64,000 nucleotides of DNA from Anopheles merus (lineage: Eukaryota > Arthropoda > Insecta > Diptera > Culicidae): the NCBI RefSeq assembly GCF_017562075.2, contig NC_054082.1, positions 21,522,927 through 21,586,926 of the forward strand, read 5' to 3'. A model generated the notes under the pieces. The model was not told the DNA's origin and ran no database searches. It worked only from the letters and a program-made list of their open reading frames with translations. The translations under genes and the position numbers were made by a program. Below are positions 26,501 to 37,423 of this stretch, one piece after another (the first letter of the stretch is position 1; every line of letters begins with the position of its first letter).

Positions 26501-27612
26501 CGCTGAACGAAGTGCTCGGCGCCATCATCGAGCCGCCGAGCGTGGAAAACATTCAGGCGGCCAAGAAGCGACTGATCGACGTGGGCGCCCTCGACCTGGA
26601 GGAGCAGCTGACACCGCTCGGGCATCATCTGTCCGCCCTGCCGGTTGACGTGCGGATAGGCAAGCTGATGCTGTTCGGTGCGATCTTCCAGTGTCTGGAC
26701 AGCGTGCTCACGATGGCCGCCATACTTAGCTACAAGAGCCCGTTCGTGTCGCCGTTCGGGAAGCGGGACGAGGCCGACAACCGCAAGCGCCAGTTTGCGA
26801 TCGCCAACAGCGATCATCTGACGATGCTGAGCGCGTACCGCCGCTGGCTGGAGGCGGCCCAGAAAAGCCGCTACGCCGGCCAGTGCTTCGCGGAGGAAAA
26901 CTATCTGTCCGGCAAAACGTTGGCCACGATCGGCGAGATGAAGTACCAGTTTCTCGAGCTGCTCGTCTCGATCGGGTTCGTGCCGATCGATCTGTCCGGG
27001 CGCAGCCGCGCCAAGCGGCAGCAGCTCGACGATCTGCTCAAGCTGACCGGGGCGGAGATCAACGTGAACGGCACGAACAATCGGCTGCTGGCGGCCATCC
27101 TGTGTGCCGCCCTCTACCCGAACGTGGTGAAAATTCTGACGCCGGAGAAAAGCTTCGTCACCGGTGCGGTCGGTGCAGTGCCCCGGCTGCCGCAGGCGTC
27201 CGATTTGCGCTTCAAGACGCAGGAGGACGGTTACGTCGCGCTGCACCCGTCGTCGGTGAACGCGACCGTCGGTTACTTCGGCTCGCCGTTTCTGGTGTAC
27301 CAGGAAAAGATGAAGACGTCGCGCATTTTCATCCGCGAGACGACGATGGTGCCGCTGCTGCCGATGGTACTGTTCTCGGGCAGCGATCTGGCGATCGAGC
27401 TGCACGGGGGCGATTTCGTGATTCTGCTCGAGGGTGGCTGGTTGATGCTGCAGGCAGCGACGCATCAGATCGCGGAGATGGTAAAGTTCCTGCGCCTGGA
27501 GCTGGCGAAAATGTTGGAGCTCAAAATTAGCGACCCGCTGCTGAACTTGATGAACCACGAGCACGGGAAGCGCGTCATCGATACGATCGTGCGCCTCATT
27601 AGCAAGGAGTAG
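23579..27612 (+). CDS. DHX57: DHX57-like ATP-dependent DExH-box RNA helicase
   Basis: Three exons: 23579-23646, 23734-25799 and 25877-27612. They sum to 3870 nt (1289 aa) with GT/AG introns of 87 and 77 nt. The domain order matches DHX57. A UBA-like segment lies at residues about 113-153 and RWD-like sequence follows from about 165. A CCCH zinc finger (C-x7-C-x5-C-x3-H, about 249-270) is embedded in the RWD. The helicase core has motif I GETGCGKST (about 475), motif II DEVHE (about 583), motif III SATL and motif VI QRKGRAGRV. The winged-helix/HA2 and OB-fold region follows to the C terminus. Family knowledge predicts 3'-5' RNA unwinding powered by ATP; the specific RNA targets are not known from sequence. 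The start has an ATG in exon 1 (MDGESQQLIS); the larger downstream frame begins only with GTG. Its 3' end converges on the UBAP1-like gene. Confidence 0.93.
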
Positions 27613-27748
27613 TAGTGCGTTAAAGGGAAGGAAGATAAATTAATGTGTTCTTCATTTTACATATTGTATAGGTCGATTACTTATTCCCCCAGTTATTCCC
27701 ACTGTATACACACACACTTCTTTGTGTTTGATGTTGTTTATAACTTAT

Positions 27749-27754
27749 AATAAA
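27749..27754 (+). promoter_or_regulatory. Poly(A) signal of the DHX57-like gene
   Basis: AATAAA 137 nt after the DHX57 stop codon, followed by an A-rich stretch. Confidence 0.6.
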
Positions 27755-27869
27755 CCAAATTTATAAAAAAAAAACCTTCCATTTGCATCATTGAGTCTGT
27801 CCATCTGTCATCTTGAGGCGTTTCGATTTGCTTCTCGTTGCCCAATCTGTTCATTACAATCGACACAAC

Positions 27870-27875
27870 TTTATT
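27870..27875 (-). promoter_or_regulatory. Poly(A) signal of the UBAP1-like gene
   Basis: TTTATT on the plus strand is AATAAA on the minus strand, 85 nt past the UBAP1-like stop. The two convergent genes therefore end within about 120 nt of each other. Confidence 0.6.
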
Positions 27876-27959
27876 GGCTTTAAGTTTTCTCTCCGCAAAG
27901 TTCACCCGAATCACCCATTTCACCAACAAGCCGATCCCACGGGCACAGGAAAAACGCTC

Positions 27960-30205
27960 CTACGAAATCAAATAATCAAGCGCTTTATGCTTATTGTTGC
28001 CGAACTTCAGCAGTGCGTCCGAGATTTTCTCTCCCTCGAACCCCAGATCCAGCAGCTCACTCAGCGGTATAAGATGTTCGATTATCTGCAATTTAAATTC
28101 AAACGGAGTAGTAACGCATCCGATGGCTAAACGCAGCGGGAAGGTTTGCGTGATTTACCTTCTTATCATCGTTTCCAATTCGTTTTAGCACCCACACTAC
28201 CCGTTCGAGTGGAAAGCCCATGGAGCTGATGCGCTTCACTGTGTTCTGATCCGGCTGCGTTAGCTGATTGTAGATAGTGTAGTCCACGCCGCTTCGCTCC
28301 CCGGCATTGCTCGATACTGGGACAAGAAAGGGGAAGGGCAAATGTATAATTCGACACCGAGATTTATTGAAACTTTCTTTCTTTCAACCTACCAGCATCT
28401 TGTTCGCGCGCAGTCTGACGATCGGCAATCGTTTGACTATTGTTCCGGGTTCGCCGCGTCGCCGAATCCTGCACGTCGTCATCCAGCTGCCGCATTATGT
28501 CCGGGACGCTTCTAGACTTCGATTTGAGGCCCGCCACTGCATCCGGACCAGCTGCAAACGTGCCGGCGGTGACGGCGGTCGTATAGATGGAAGAGTACGC
28601 CGTTGTTGCTGCAGCTGCCGTACCGTCCGATGATTGGTGAGGATAGTGCGCGTAGTAGCCGCCGGTCGTGCCCGTTGCCGTGTGAACCGTCGCCGGTGTG
28701 CTGGTGTAACCGTAGTTCGGTGCATAGGTCGACGTGCCACCACCACTAACACCACTGGTGCCGCTCGCCATGGAAGTGGACGGTGCAGTAACGACGTACG
28801 CGTGCGGCTGCTGATATCCGTACGTGTAGTTGGTGACGGTTGGTGTGTAAGCGCTCGGGTTGCTGCTGCTGCTAACGGCCGGAACCGAATGATGGTATGT
28901 TGGGCTCGCGTAGTTCGACATTCCGTACCGACTCGTATCGACGGTGTTTGCCGCTGAGTAGCCGGACGCTGCCAGCGGTGTAGTTTCGTATTGGTTGGTA
29001 TAGTTACTGTACGGCTGCTGGGCGTAAGTGGTGCTGTAGAGCGAAGGAAGATAGTCGGCCACACCGGCGATCGATTTTTGAGCGGCGCCTGGCGGTTGCT
29101 GGTACTGGGCCGGATACATCGAATACTGTTGATTCGTGCCGTAAGCCGTACCATACGGATTGGTCGCAATTGGAGCAGAATTTTGAATTACCGGTTGTTG
29201 CTGTTGTTGCGGATGCGATGGTTGTTGTTGTTGTTGTTGTTGTTGTGGCGGTAGCTGCCGCTGTTCCGTGGCTGGCAAAGCCGGTGACTGCACATTGGCC
29301 ACCGGTAGCCGATTCGAATCTTCCACCTGCTCTTTCGGGGTTTCGCCCGTGTCCGGCCTAACCGCTTCACTCGCTGGGCTGGTGAGCGTAGTGTTTTGCT
29401 TCAGCACTTGCGCCAAAATATCCAAATCGTTGATCGTACGCAGCTCCATGTTGTCGAACGGGCTCGAGGTATCGTTCTCAAAGTCCGAGTAATTGATTTT
29501 ATTGTAATTATTATTGTTATTATTATTATTATTGTTGTTGTTGCTCCCAAATGTGGCATTCGGCGAGGCGGCCATTTCGGTCTTTGGAATGATAGTGGTG
29601 GTGGCTTTCGCGAGTACATTTGGGTGAGCAGCGGGCGCGGCCACAGCACTGGGTACTGTGTCCCGTATCACAGTCGGTACCAGTATCGAGCTTAGCTGGC
29701 TCATATGGTCGAACGGTTTCGCTTGAGCGGTGGTAGTGCGCTCATCCGACGACCCGGACGGGGCAGATTCATCGTTCTCCTCCTCGTACTCGTCGTCGTC
29801 GGACGCGTTCGCGAGCATTCGGGCAGCTCGGGCGGGCCTCTCACCATCCGCATCGTTATCATCGCTCGCGCTGGACAGCTCGTCCGTGTTTGGGTACGAG
29901 ATTTGATTGAGCTTTCGCTTCTGCTCCGCCTCTATCATACGCATCCGCTCCTGCTCCCTGGCCTGCAGGCGGCCCTTCCGCTCGTAGCGTTCGCGCTCCC
30001 GCACCGCTTTGCATTCCGCGATACGCTTAAGTACCGTGTCCTCCAGTTCGCCCTCGTAGCGTGAGTCATGCAGCACCTGCCCGACATCGTATTGATTCAG
30101 ACGGTTGACAACCCCCTGCGGCAGCACTATCTTCGGCGGCGGTTTAAACCGTTCGGATATTTTCACCGGAACACCGTCCATGTAGTTGGGCGGACTGTGG
30201 GACAT
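27960..30205 (-). CDS. Ubap1: UBAP1-like ESCRT-I subunit (ubiquitin-associated protein 1)
   Basis: Three exons: 30205-28393, 28316-28159 and 28085-27960. They sum to 2097 nt (698 aa) with introns of 76 and 73 nt. The N terminus has the UMA-type motif found in UBAP1/MVB12 proteins (DGVPVKISERFKPPPKIVLP, residues about 10-29), then a charged helical stretch. The last about 95 residues, split over exons 1-3, hold two helical UBA-like units (RISSMGFPLERVVWVLKRIG and LLDLGFEGEKISDALLKFG), the UBAP1 SOUBA arrangement that binds ubiquitin. Known role: an ESCRT-I component sorting ubiquitinated cargo into multivesicular bodies. Between the ends lies a long low-complexity region with acidic, poly-N, poly-Q and Y/S/T/P-rich parts, longer than in vertebrate UBAP1. 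The start is the first ATG; an upstream in-frame GTG is ignored. Confidence 0.88.
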
Positions 30206-30826
30206 CGCGTCTGCTGCTGCTGCTGCTGCCACTGCTAGCGCACCCACCAAAATCACGCAAACCCCTACCCTGCTCTACCGTGCTTCCATCCGAGCAAGCA
30301 CGACCGCGAAGCAAATTAAATTATCATACATCCTTTGTACACCGTGCAGCACTGGTCGTCGTGGCCTTCATATTTTTTGTTGTTGCGAGAAGAACCTGCA
30401 TCAGTGGCCACAGTGTTGCAGTACGCAAATCTTTCTTTATATCCAGCCAAAACCTTGGATAGATAAGCGAACTTAACAGAATGCGATATTCTACAAACGA
30501 AAACGGGCGAGAAACTGGATTAAACTTTCACTTAAAACTCATCAACACAGACAGAATTTTACGTTGGAATGAAAATATTTTCTTCTCTTTTTGCTGTTCC
30601 CAAAAAAAATACACCCAAATGTCATGCAATTTGACATACCCACTGCGCAAGGTGCATAGATGCTGCGGTGCGCTCTGTCAGGCGTGTTGTGACAATTGTG
30701 AATAACAAACACATTTGACATTTGTCGACTCGTGATTGTGCACGCACGTGCGGCGGAGCATATTTTTGTGCGAGGCTTTTGAATATTTTTGAATATAAAC
30801 TTTGTGTAGCAGCACTGAGCGCGACG
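30206..30826. promoter_or_regulatory. Divergent promoter region between Ubap1 and Nle
   Basis: The 621 nt between two divergent start codons should hold both promoters. On the Nle side five TGTCA/TGACA pentamers cluster in 101 nt (30620, 30632, 30676, 30690 and 30716), two of them as TTTGACA. Their role is inferred from clustering only. Confidence 0.5.
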
Positions 30827-32408
30827 ATGGAAGTGGACGAAAACGAACCAACAACGCGCACGGTGCAGGCCCGGTTCGTGTCGGACGTTGGAGAAGAAGC
30901 GGGCCCACCGTTGGCGCTGCCGATCAACGTCACCAAGGAGCAGCTGGAACTGATCTGCAATGCACTGCTGAAGAATGTAGGAAGGAATGCAATCGTGATC
31001 CTCACAGCACTAAACCATTTTTTCTTCTCCAGGAGCAACAAACGCCGTACCTGTTTTTCGTGAACGACGACGAGATTAAGGAATCGGTTGAGCAAACCGT
31101 CGACAGCAAGCGACTCAATGCGGAAGATGTGCTCGACATCGTGTACCAGCCGCAGGCCGTGTTCCGGGTGCGGGCCGTGTCGCGTTGCACCAGCACCATG
31201 CCCGGCCATGCCGAGGCGGTCGTTTCGCTCGCCTTCAGCCCGAACAGCATACATCTGGCTAGCGGCTCGGGCGACAAAACGCTACGGCTGTGGGATCTGA
31301 ACACCGAGACGCCCCACTACACGTGCACCGGTCACCGGCAGTGGGTGATGTGTGTGGCCTGGGCACCGGATTCGCTGAAGGTGGCGTCGGCTTGCAAGGC
31401 GGGCGAGATTCGCATCTGGTCCCCGGACACAGGCAAGCAGCTCGGCAGACCGCTCGTGGGCCACAAGAAGTGGATCAGCTGCCTGTCCTGGGAACCGTAC
31501 CATCGCAATGCGGAGTGCCGGTATCTGGCGAGCGCGGGCAACGATAATGATGCGCGCATATGGGACGTGGTGTTGGGCACGTGCGTGAAGGTAATCGCTG
31601 GGCACACTGCGGCAGTCACGGCCGTCCGTTGGGGTGGTTCCGGGCTGCTCTACACTTCGTCGCGCGATCGGACGGTCAAAATGTGGCGAGCGGAGGACGG
31701 CGTACTGTGCAAAACGTTTACGGGCCACGCGCACTGGGTAAATAATTTGGCGCTCAACACGGACTACGTGCTGCGAACGGGCCCGTTTCACCCGGTGATG
31801 GACAAATTCAAGATGTACGGGGACGGCACGGATAAGGACGCTCTCAAGCAGCTGGCACTCGAGCGGTACGAGCAGGTGTGCCCGGACGGCGTGGAATCGT
31901 TCGTCTCGTGTTCGGACGACTTTACGCTGTATCTGTGGCGAGCGAATCAGAAACAGTTCGTGACGCGCATGACCGGCCACCAGAATGTGGTGAACGATGT
32001 GAAGTACTCACCGGACGTGAAGTTTATTGCGTCCGCTTCGTTCGACAAATCGATCCGGCTGTGGCGGGCCGGCGATGGGGCGTTTATCTGTGCCTTGCGC
32101 GGTCACGTGCAGGCCGTCTACACGGTAAGCTGGTCGGCCGATTCGCGGCTAGTGCTTAGCGGCAGCAAGGACTCAACTCTCAAGGTGTGGAGTGTGAAGG
32201 AGCGCAAGCTGGTGCAGGAGCTGCCCGGACACGCGGACGAAGTGTACGGCGTGGATTGGGCACCGGACGGTTCCCGCGTTGCTTCCGGTGGCAAAGATAA
32301 GGTGTTAAAACTGTACGTATTGTTTGTGGGAATGCAGATCGAGAGCTTGTACGATGTTGTTTTTTTTATTATTTCCCCATTTTTCTTTCTTTTAGGTGGG
32401 CATATTAA
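30827..32408 (+). CDS. Nle: Notchless homologue (NLE1/Rsa4-type WD40 ribosome-assembly factor)
   Basis: Three coding exons: 30827-30976, 31033-32312 and 32396-32408. They sum to 1443 nt (480 aa); introns are 56 and 83 nt. An N-terminal NLE ubiquitin-like domain (about residues 13-78) ends in the family hallmark YQPQAVFRVRAVSRCTS. A C-terminal WD40 propeller follows, with repeats ending LRLWDL, IRIWSP, ARIWDV, VKMWRA, LYLWRA, IRLWRA and LKVWSV; eight blades are expected. Known role: the NLE domain engages the Rea1/Midasin AAA ATPase during pre-60S ribosome maturation, and Notchless was named for an effect on Notch signalling in Drosophila. The last exon adds only 13 coding nt (the end reads LKLWAY then stop). 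The start is the ATG at 30827, with good context (ACG before it). The stop is 54 nt from the convergent Usb1 stop. Confidence 0.93.
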
Positions 32409-32462
32409 GCCTCAGCCCTACACACTACGTCCACATCCATTTCCATACCGCCCGGGTTTATG

Positions 32463-33254
32463 TTAAATAAGATCGAAATGAAATGATTTATTCCCACATT
32501 TGAACCACAGTGTTTTCACTTGCTGGCTAATATCACAATACTCCTCCTCGTACACCCGCTCGAACACGGCCGTGAGCGCGGGCAGCTCTTTCCGCACTTC
32601 CGCTTCTCGATCACCCAAACACCACAGGATGCTGACATGAAATGCCCGATCGGTGTAGTACAGCGGCAGCTTGTATTCGCGCAAACACTCATCCAGGCTG
32701 GTGACGAGCGCGTTGAGCGCCCCGTACGATTCCTCGGCCACACGTACGCCGAGGAATGTGCGAGTGCGTTCCTCGTTCACGTACACCTGTACGCCGGAAA
32801 ACTCGAGCCGAAAGCGTCGCCGACCTGTCAGCTGCTCCCGCAGGTTCGCCACGAACGGGTTGATGTTGTGGTGCCGGATGGTGAAGGTTTTCGTGAGACT
32901 CAGATGCATCCGGTCGATTGGATTGAATTCCAGCGTGGTGGTAGCATCGTTGAGCAGCGTTTTGCACTCATTTTGCATTTCAAGCCAACCGTCCGAGTCG
33001 CCATCTGTTGGAACAGTTGTTAAGGAGGTTAGTGATTATCGTCGTCGGGTTACTAGTCGTTACTCACAGTCTATGAAGACGTAACTGGCCCAGATGCCAC
33101 GCTCGTGGGGAAAGGAACGTGTTCGTCCTTGGTGTTTACTGAGGTCCTGTTGCTCGTCCGGTTCCGTGTTGTGTATGGTGCCCGGGATGCAAAGTGCTGG
33201 CGAGGGCAACGTTGGGACGTTCACGGTAGTTTTCTTCAGCTTTTCGTTATCCAT
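32463..33254 (-). CDS. Usb1: U6 snRNA phosphodiesterase Usb1 (Mpn1)
   Basis: Two exons: 33254-33068 and 33004-32463. They sum to 729 nt (242 aa) with a 63-nt intron. The protein is a 2H-phosphoesterase: HLS at residues 96-98 and HVS at 185-187 are the two catalytic tetrapeptide histidines, flanked by family-typical text (RMHLSLT, and AFHVSILWCLGD). Length is close to human USB1 (265 aa). Known role: a 3'-5' exonuclease that trims the oligo-U tail of U6 snRNA and leaves a terminal phosphate, protecting U6 in the nucleus. The N-terminal about 60 residues are variable. The start is the first ATG; an upstream in-frame GTG is ignored. A minus-strand AATAAA (TTTATT at 32365-32370) lies inside Nle intron 2, suggesting overlapping 3' UTRs. 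Confidence 0.92.
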
Positions 33255-34229
33255 TGCAAATGTATTTACGTTCTTTGGACTGAAAGCATTTTCAAGTTTC
33301 ACTTTTTATTCAAATTTCTTCATTATTTAGTATCAGAAGCGTGAGAGGCGCCAGCAGCGCTTGGATGGCGACTTGTTGTTTTGGCACGCTTTCAAGCCGG
33401 TCAAATGAAATGTCATCCTTCTATTTGAATTTTACCAGCTGAACTGCTGAATTTGTTGCATTACTTTGTTACATATTCATAAGAAAATTACATTTCTAGT
33501 ACAATAAAATGATTATTTATAGAAAATTTAGTAAAAAATAAGTATGACTGAGTGTACGTTTTATTTCTGGCACCCGTAAATTTGACCAAACTTATGCACC
33601 ACCAACGTTCATGGTGCTTTTCGAAAATGTATCTATAAACCTTGATGTTATTGTGCGAACACGAATTTTCGGTCCAAACGTCAAACTTCGGGCGTTGCTC
33701 AGCAGTGTGGCCAGATTTTAGTTCTAGGGGATTTTAAGCCAACGAAGGATTGAAATACCCATTTTCTTCTGAGCGGTGGCGACACACTTTTCTCGGGGCT
33801 CCACGCGGCCGCTTAGGACCGTGGTAGTGCTAAATCAAATGCGATTTTATCGAATGTGCTGTCGGACAAAAATAATGTTTTTTACTCCGACGTATGACAA
33901 AATCGCACAATAACTCACATGATCTGTTAAATAATATATAACATTTTATCAGAGCGTCTGATTACATCGCATTTCATGAAGTACTTACCCGGGCCTTAGT
34001 TGTTAGTGTTGAGCTTCTGGTTCTGGTCGCACTTGATTTCCATATATGAATTATATGAAGTATAATGCATTAAATCATCTGGGTAATTGTTTTATGATTT
34101 TTCGGTTAGCATTGTGAGAAAATTTATGATTTTCGGTTGGATAAATGCAAAATAGGTAGTTTTAGGGTGGTCATCTGGGAAACGGTAAGCATATCAAAAA
34201 TAGGTATTTCTGGTCACTCTGTTGGTCGG
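33255..34229. other. AT-rich intergenic region between Usb1 and Ras
   Basis: No coding frame. The part nearest Usb1 should hold its promoter; the rest is AT-rich and unremarkable. Confidence 0.5.
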
Positions 34230-34375
34230 TTCGCAGGTTTACACTGGACTCGAGTTCTTAACACGCCGACGCCATTTTCAATGAAATCGTAAAAGTCGGA
34301 GACACTGCACGGTCCGTATGTAGAAGTTCTTTGGCTCTAAATTACACTGCATTTGGTGTATTTCGTGCTGCCTAG
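34230..34375 (+). other. Probable non-coding first exon of Ras (right boundary only)
   Basis: A strong donor (CCTAG then GTAAGT) starts at 34376, and a good acceptor (TCTTCCGCAG) ends at 34740, giving a 365-nt intron. If used, Ras exon 2 would run from 34741 through the start codon to 35829. The left limit of this exon is a guess. Confidence 0.35.
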
Positions 34376-34740
34376 GTAAGTTACCAAGTGTGCGCTGTAG
34401 GAAGAGTGCGTACCGAATGCCGTAGTGCTTGTGAAAACGCTAACGAAACAGGGTCAAAACACAGCAACCTATCCCTGCTGTTGGGTGCAGATTTTTGTGC
34501 ACAGAGAAGATGCGATTTACCAGCAGCCGTAGCAGCAGCATCATCATCATCATCATTGTCTGAGTAAAATGCACAATAAGCCACCTCAGAAATGATTAGC
34601 TGCCTGCGGTCTAGCATGGTCCCGGCCATAGCATTATGATGTGTGAAGAAGAAGTTGTTTTGCCATCACGCGCAGCCCGTAGTGCCAAATAGTCAATTTA
34701 AGTTACGCTAACAAATTCTTCCCATCATCATCTTCCGCAG

Positions 34741-35690
34741 GGCTCAATTCTAGATCCACACACACAGCCGAGCCAAACAGCAGTCAGTGCACACTGGTGT
34801 GTAGAGGAGGGCGAAACTAATCGTGCGTGTGCGAGAGCGAGCTGGATAGCTTACGGGTGGTATACCAAGCGAGAAAGAAGTGTGCGTGTGTGTGTGCATA
34901 ATAGAGAAAAGGAGGGAGAGAGAGAGCAAGAGCACAACGTCGAACGACGGGCGTTGTACTTCATCGTCGTCATTGTCATTATCGTCATCATTGTCATCAT
35001 CGGTCATCGAGCAACCCGATCGCAGTCATCGCAGGCTGGTGTGGTGGCTGGCGAAAATTGCAAAGAATAAAGGAGGAGAGAGAACATAGTGCTAGCAACA
35101 ATCTTCTTCATTCCCGTGTCAGCCAACGGCGAGCAGCAAATCAAGTGAGCATCGTTTGACTCAGCCGTGTGTTTTGTGTTTGTGTGTGTGTGGTAGCTGC
35201 AAGTGTGCAAACTACAGTGACGTGAGTGAGCCCTGCTCACGGAGTGCACGGGAGAAGTGTGGAAGAAGCGAGACCGGCAGGAGTTGTGCAAGTGTCATTA
35301 AAACGGTGATACACATTAAGTACAAACAAAAATCCCCGAATCGAAACGAGTCGTCTTTTCACGCCAAAGAGTCATTTTGGCAATAGGAAGCGGCAGTGGT
35401 GTGTTGTAGTGAACGAAATTTTCCATACTGCGCGTGTGGTGCTAACTAAACTAGACGGCCAAAGAGTGCCAAACTCATCTACATCATCACCGACATCTCA
35501 TCGTCATCATCTGTTACCTGGCCGAGGCACTGGGGAGTTGGTTGCTACAGCCACGCCGCGGTGTGCTTTGTTGAGGAAACATTTTGTCTCCGCGCTTTCC
35601 TCCGTGTGTCGTCGTCACCGTGCGTGCTCCTGCTAAAAATCGAAGCCGCGAACCCCCTTCACCACCACCACCACCAATCCGGTCGGCACG
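34741..35690 (+). other. Probable 5' UTR of Ras
   Basis: About 950 nt upstream of the Ras ATG with no long frame, low-complexity trinucleotides (CAT/CAC near 35484-35509 and 35657-35673) and no acceptor better than the one ending at 34740. It fits a long leader. Confidence 0.4.
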
Positions 35691-37423
35691 ATGACGGAGT
35701 ACAAACTAGTGGTAGTAGGCGCTGGAGGTGTCGGCAAGTCGGCACTGACCATACAGCTTATTCAGAACCATTTCGTAGATGAGTACGATCCGACAATTGA
35801 AGATTCCTACCGGAAGCAAGTAGTTATAGGTAAGTTTTGGATTGTTATTTTTAGCACTGCGAAAAGGGAGCGGCGGCGGCAGCGCAGGTGGTAGGGGAGG
35901 AAGAGGAAAAGTATGTACACAAATCGGCTCCCTCCCCTTTCTCATGCCACAGCGAAGGATGTGAAGCAAAAAATAGGATTGAAATAGAAAAAAGAATACG
36001 CAAATTAAACGCAAAGGTATTGTTGCGCCAATACAGAGAGAGGGAGGGAGGCTCTCTTGTACAGCAATGATATCAATGTATGGGTTGAATTTCATAGAAA
36101 AATGTCTTAATTTTATAACGATTTTTGCAGTTTTTATTGAATAGCAGTTGTTGCTTTTTCATGGCGTCCCATTTTGCTTTGTTCGACGTGTATTTATTCG
36201 ATAAAACTTCGTGCACCACCATTTCGTCTTCCATTCCATTTTTTGTTTGCTGCTAACTGCATTCATAAGCAATGAATCAGCGAATCAAAAGTATCTCGGC
36301 TGGTGGTGCGCTTGCATGGCGTTTCTCACATTAATTGAATTCAATTAAATGCATGCATTTATCCTTTTCTGCATGCCGGTGATGATGATGATGATCTCTT
36401 ACTCATCGGCGCTTTTCTCTCTTGCTCGTTTAAAACTGGCTAAGGCCGAGGCCGAGCAAAAAAAAAAATAAAACACATGAAACTTCCTACGATTGCGCGC
36501 CGACTACAAACCGTCGCGTGTTATTGTATCTGCCTAAGGGCACACGCGTATCTAATCTTATCGCTAACCAAATTCTAATAACCTTCCACCCTCCAGCTCT
36601 CCACCCCACTCCCTATTGTTGTTGTTGTTGTTGTTGCAAAATCGCATCCAATAATTCCATCGTTCCGCATCGTTGCCTTTTCTTTCTTCCCCTTCAGATG
36701 GCGAAACGTGTTTGCTGGACATTCTGGACACAGCCGGTCAGGAGGAGTATTCCGCGATGCGTGATCAGTATATGCGAACGGGTGAAGGATTTCTGCTAGT
36801 ATTTGCTGTTAACAGTGCCAAAAGTTTCGAAGATATAGGTATGTATGCGTGGCTGCTGGGAGGCGGAATGCAGGCGGTATTATTAGCACCACACAGTGGG
36901 CTGTGTGTGTGGTGGGGACGCAATGGGGTGTCTTCTGTTTGTTTGCACACACACACACACACGCACTTACTGTTTTTTCTTCTTCTTCCATTTCGTCATA
37001 CCTCCTTACCCCAGGAACCTACCGAGAACAGATTAAGCGCGTTAAAGACGCAGAAGAGGTGCCGATGGTGTTAGTTGGCAACAAGTGCGACCTGCAAGCG
37101 TGGGCAGTGGATATGAACCAGGCCAGAGATGTAAGTTTGTTTTACCCCCAAAACGCCCCGTAGCACTGGCGTTTCAACATATCGTTTATGCCAATGGTAT
37201 ACTCATGGTTCCGATCCCTTTCCAAACCGTGCTTCTTCCTTTGTAGGTGGCGAAACAGTACGGTGTCCCGTTTGTAGAAACCTCCGCCAAAACACGGATG
37301 GGCGTCGACGACGCGTTCTACACGCTAGTGCGCGAAATCCGCAAAGACAAAGAGAGGGGGAAGAAGAATCGAAAGCACCACAAACTGGTCTCCAGCAGAC
37401 GATTCAAGTGCCAGCTGCTATAA
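35691..37423 (+). CDS. Ras85D: Ras small GTPase (Ras85D/KRAS-like)
   Basis: Four coding exons: 35691-35829, 36698-36838, 37015-37130 and 37247-37423. They sum to 573 nt (190 aa); introns are 868, 176 and 116 nt. All guanine-nucleotide motifs are intact: GAGGVGKS (residues 10-17), switch I YDPTIED (32-38), DTAGQ (57-61), NKCD (116-119) and ETSAK (143-147). Residues 12, 13 and 61 are the normal G, G and Q. The hypervariable tail is polybasic with a single cysteine in a CQLL box, so it should be prenylated with geranylgeranyl (terminal Leu rule) and held at the membrane by charge, like fly Ras85D and mammalian KRAS4B. Known role: the switch downstream of receptor tyrosine kinases to Raf/MAPK and PI3K. 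The start context (CACG before ATG) is good. Long flanking UTRs are likely. Confidence 0.97.
36616..36636. repeat. (TTG)7 repeat in Ras intron 1
   Basis: Seven TTG units, about 60 nt upstream of the exon 2 acceptor. Confidence 0.9.

Noticed and set aside
26122..27564. Long minus-strand open frames opposite DHX57 (480 aa here; 353 aa at 23840-24901)
   Set aside because: They mirror the helicase coding frame. G/C-rich third positions remove stops on the opposite strand, and the peptides are Arg/Gln/His-rich without domains.
30206..30256. Upstream in-frame extension of the UBAP1-like protein
   Set aside because: It begins with GTG and encodes an alanine run; ATG 30205 has good context and matches the family's short distance to the UMA motif.
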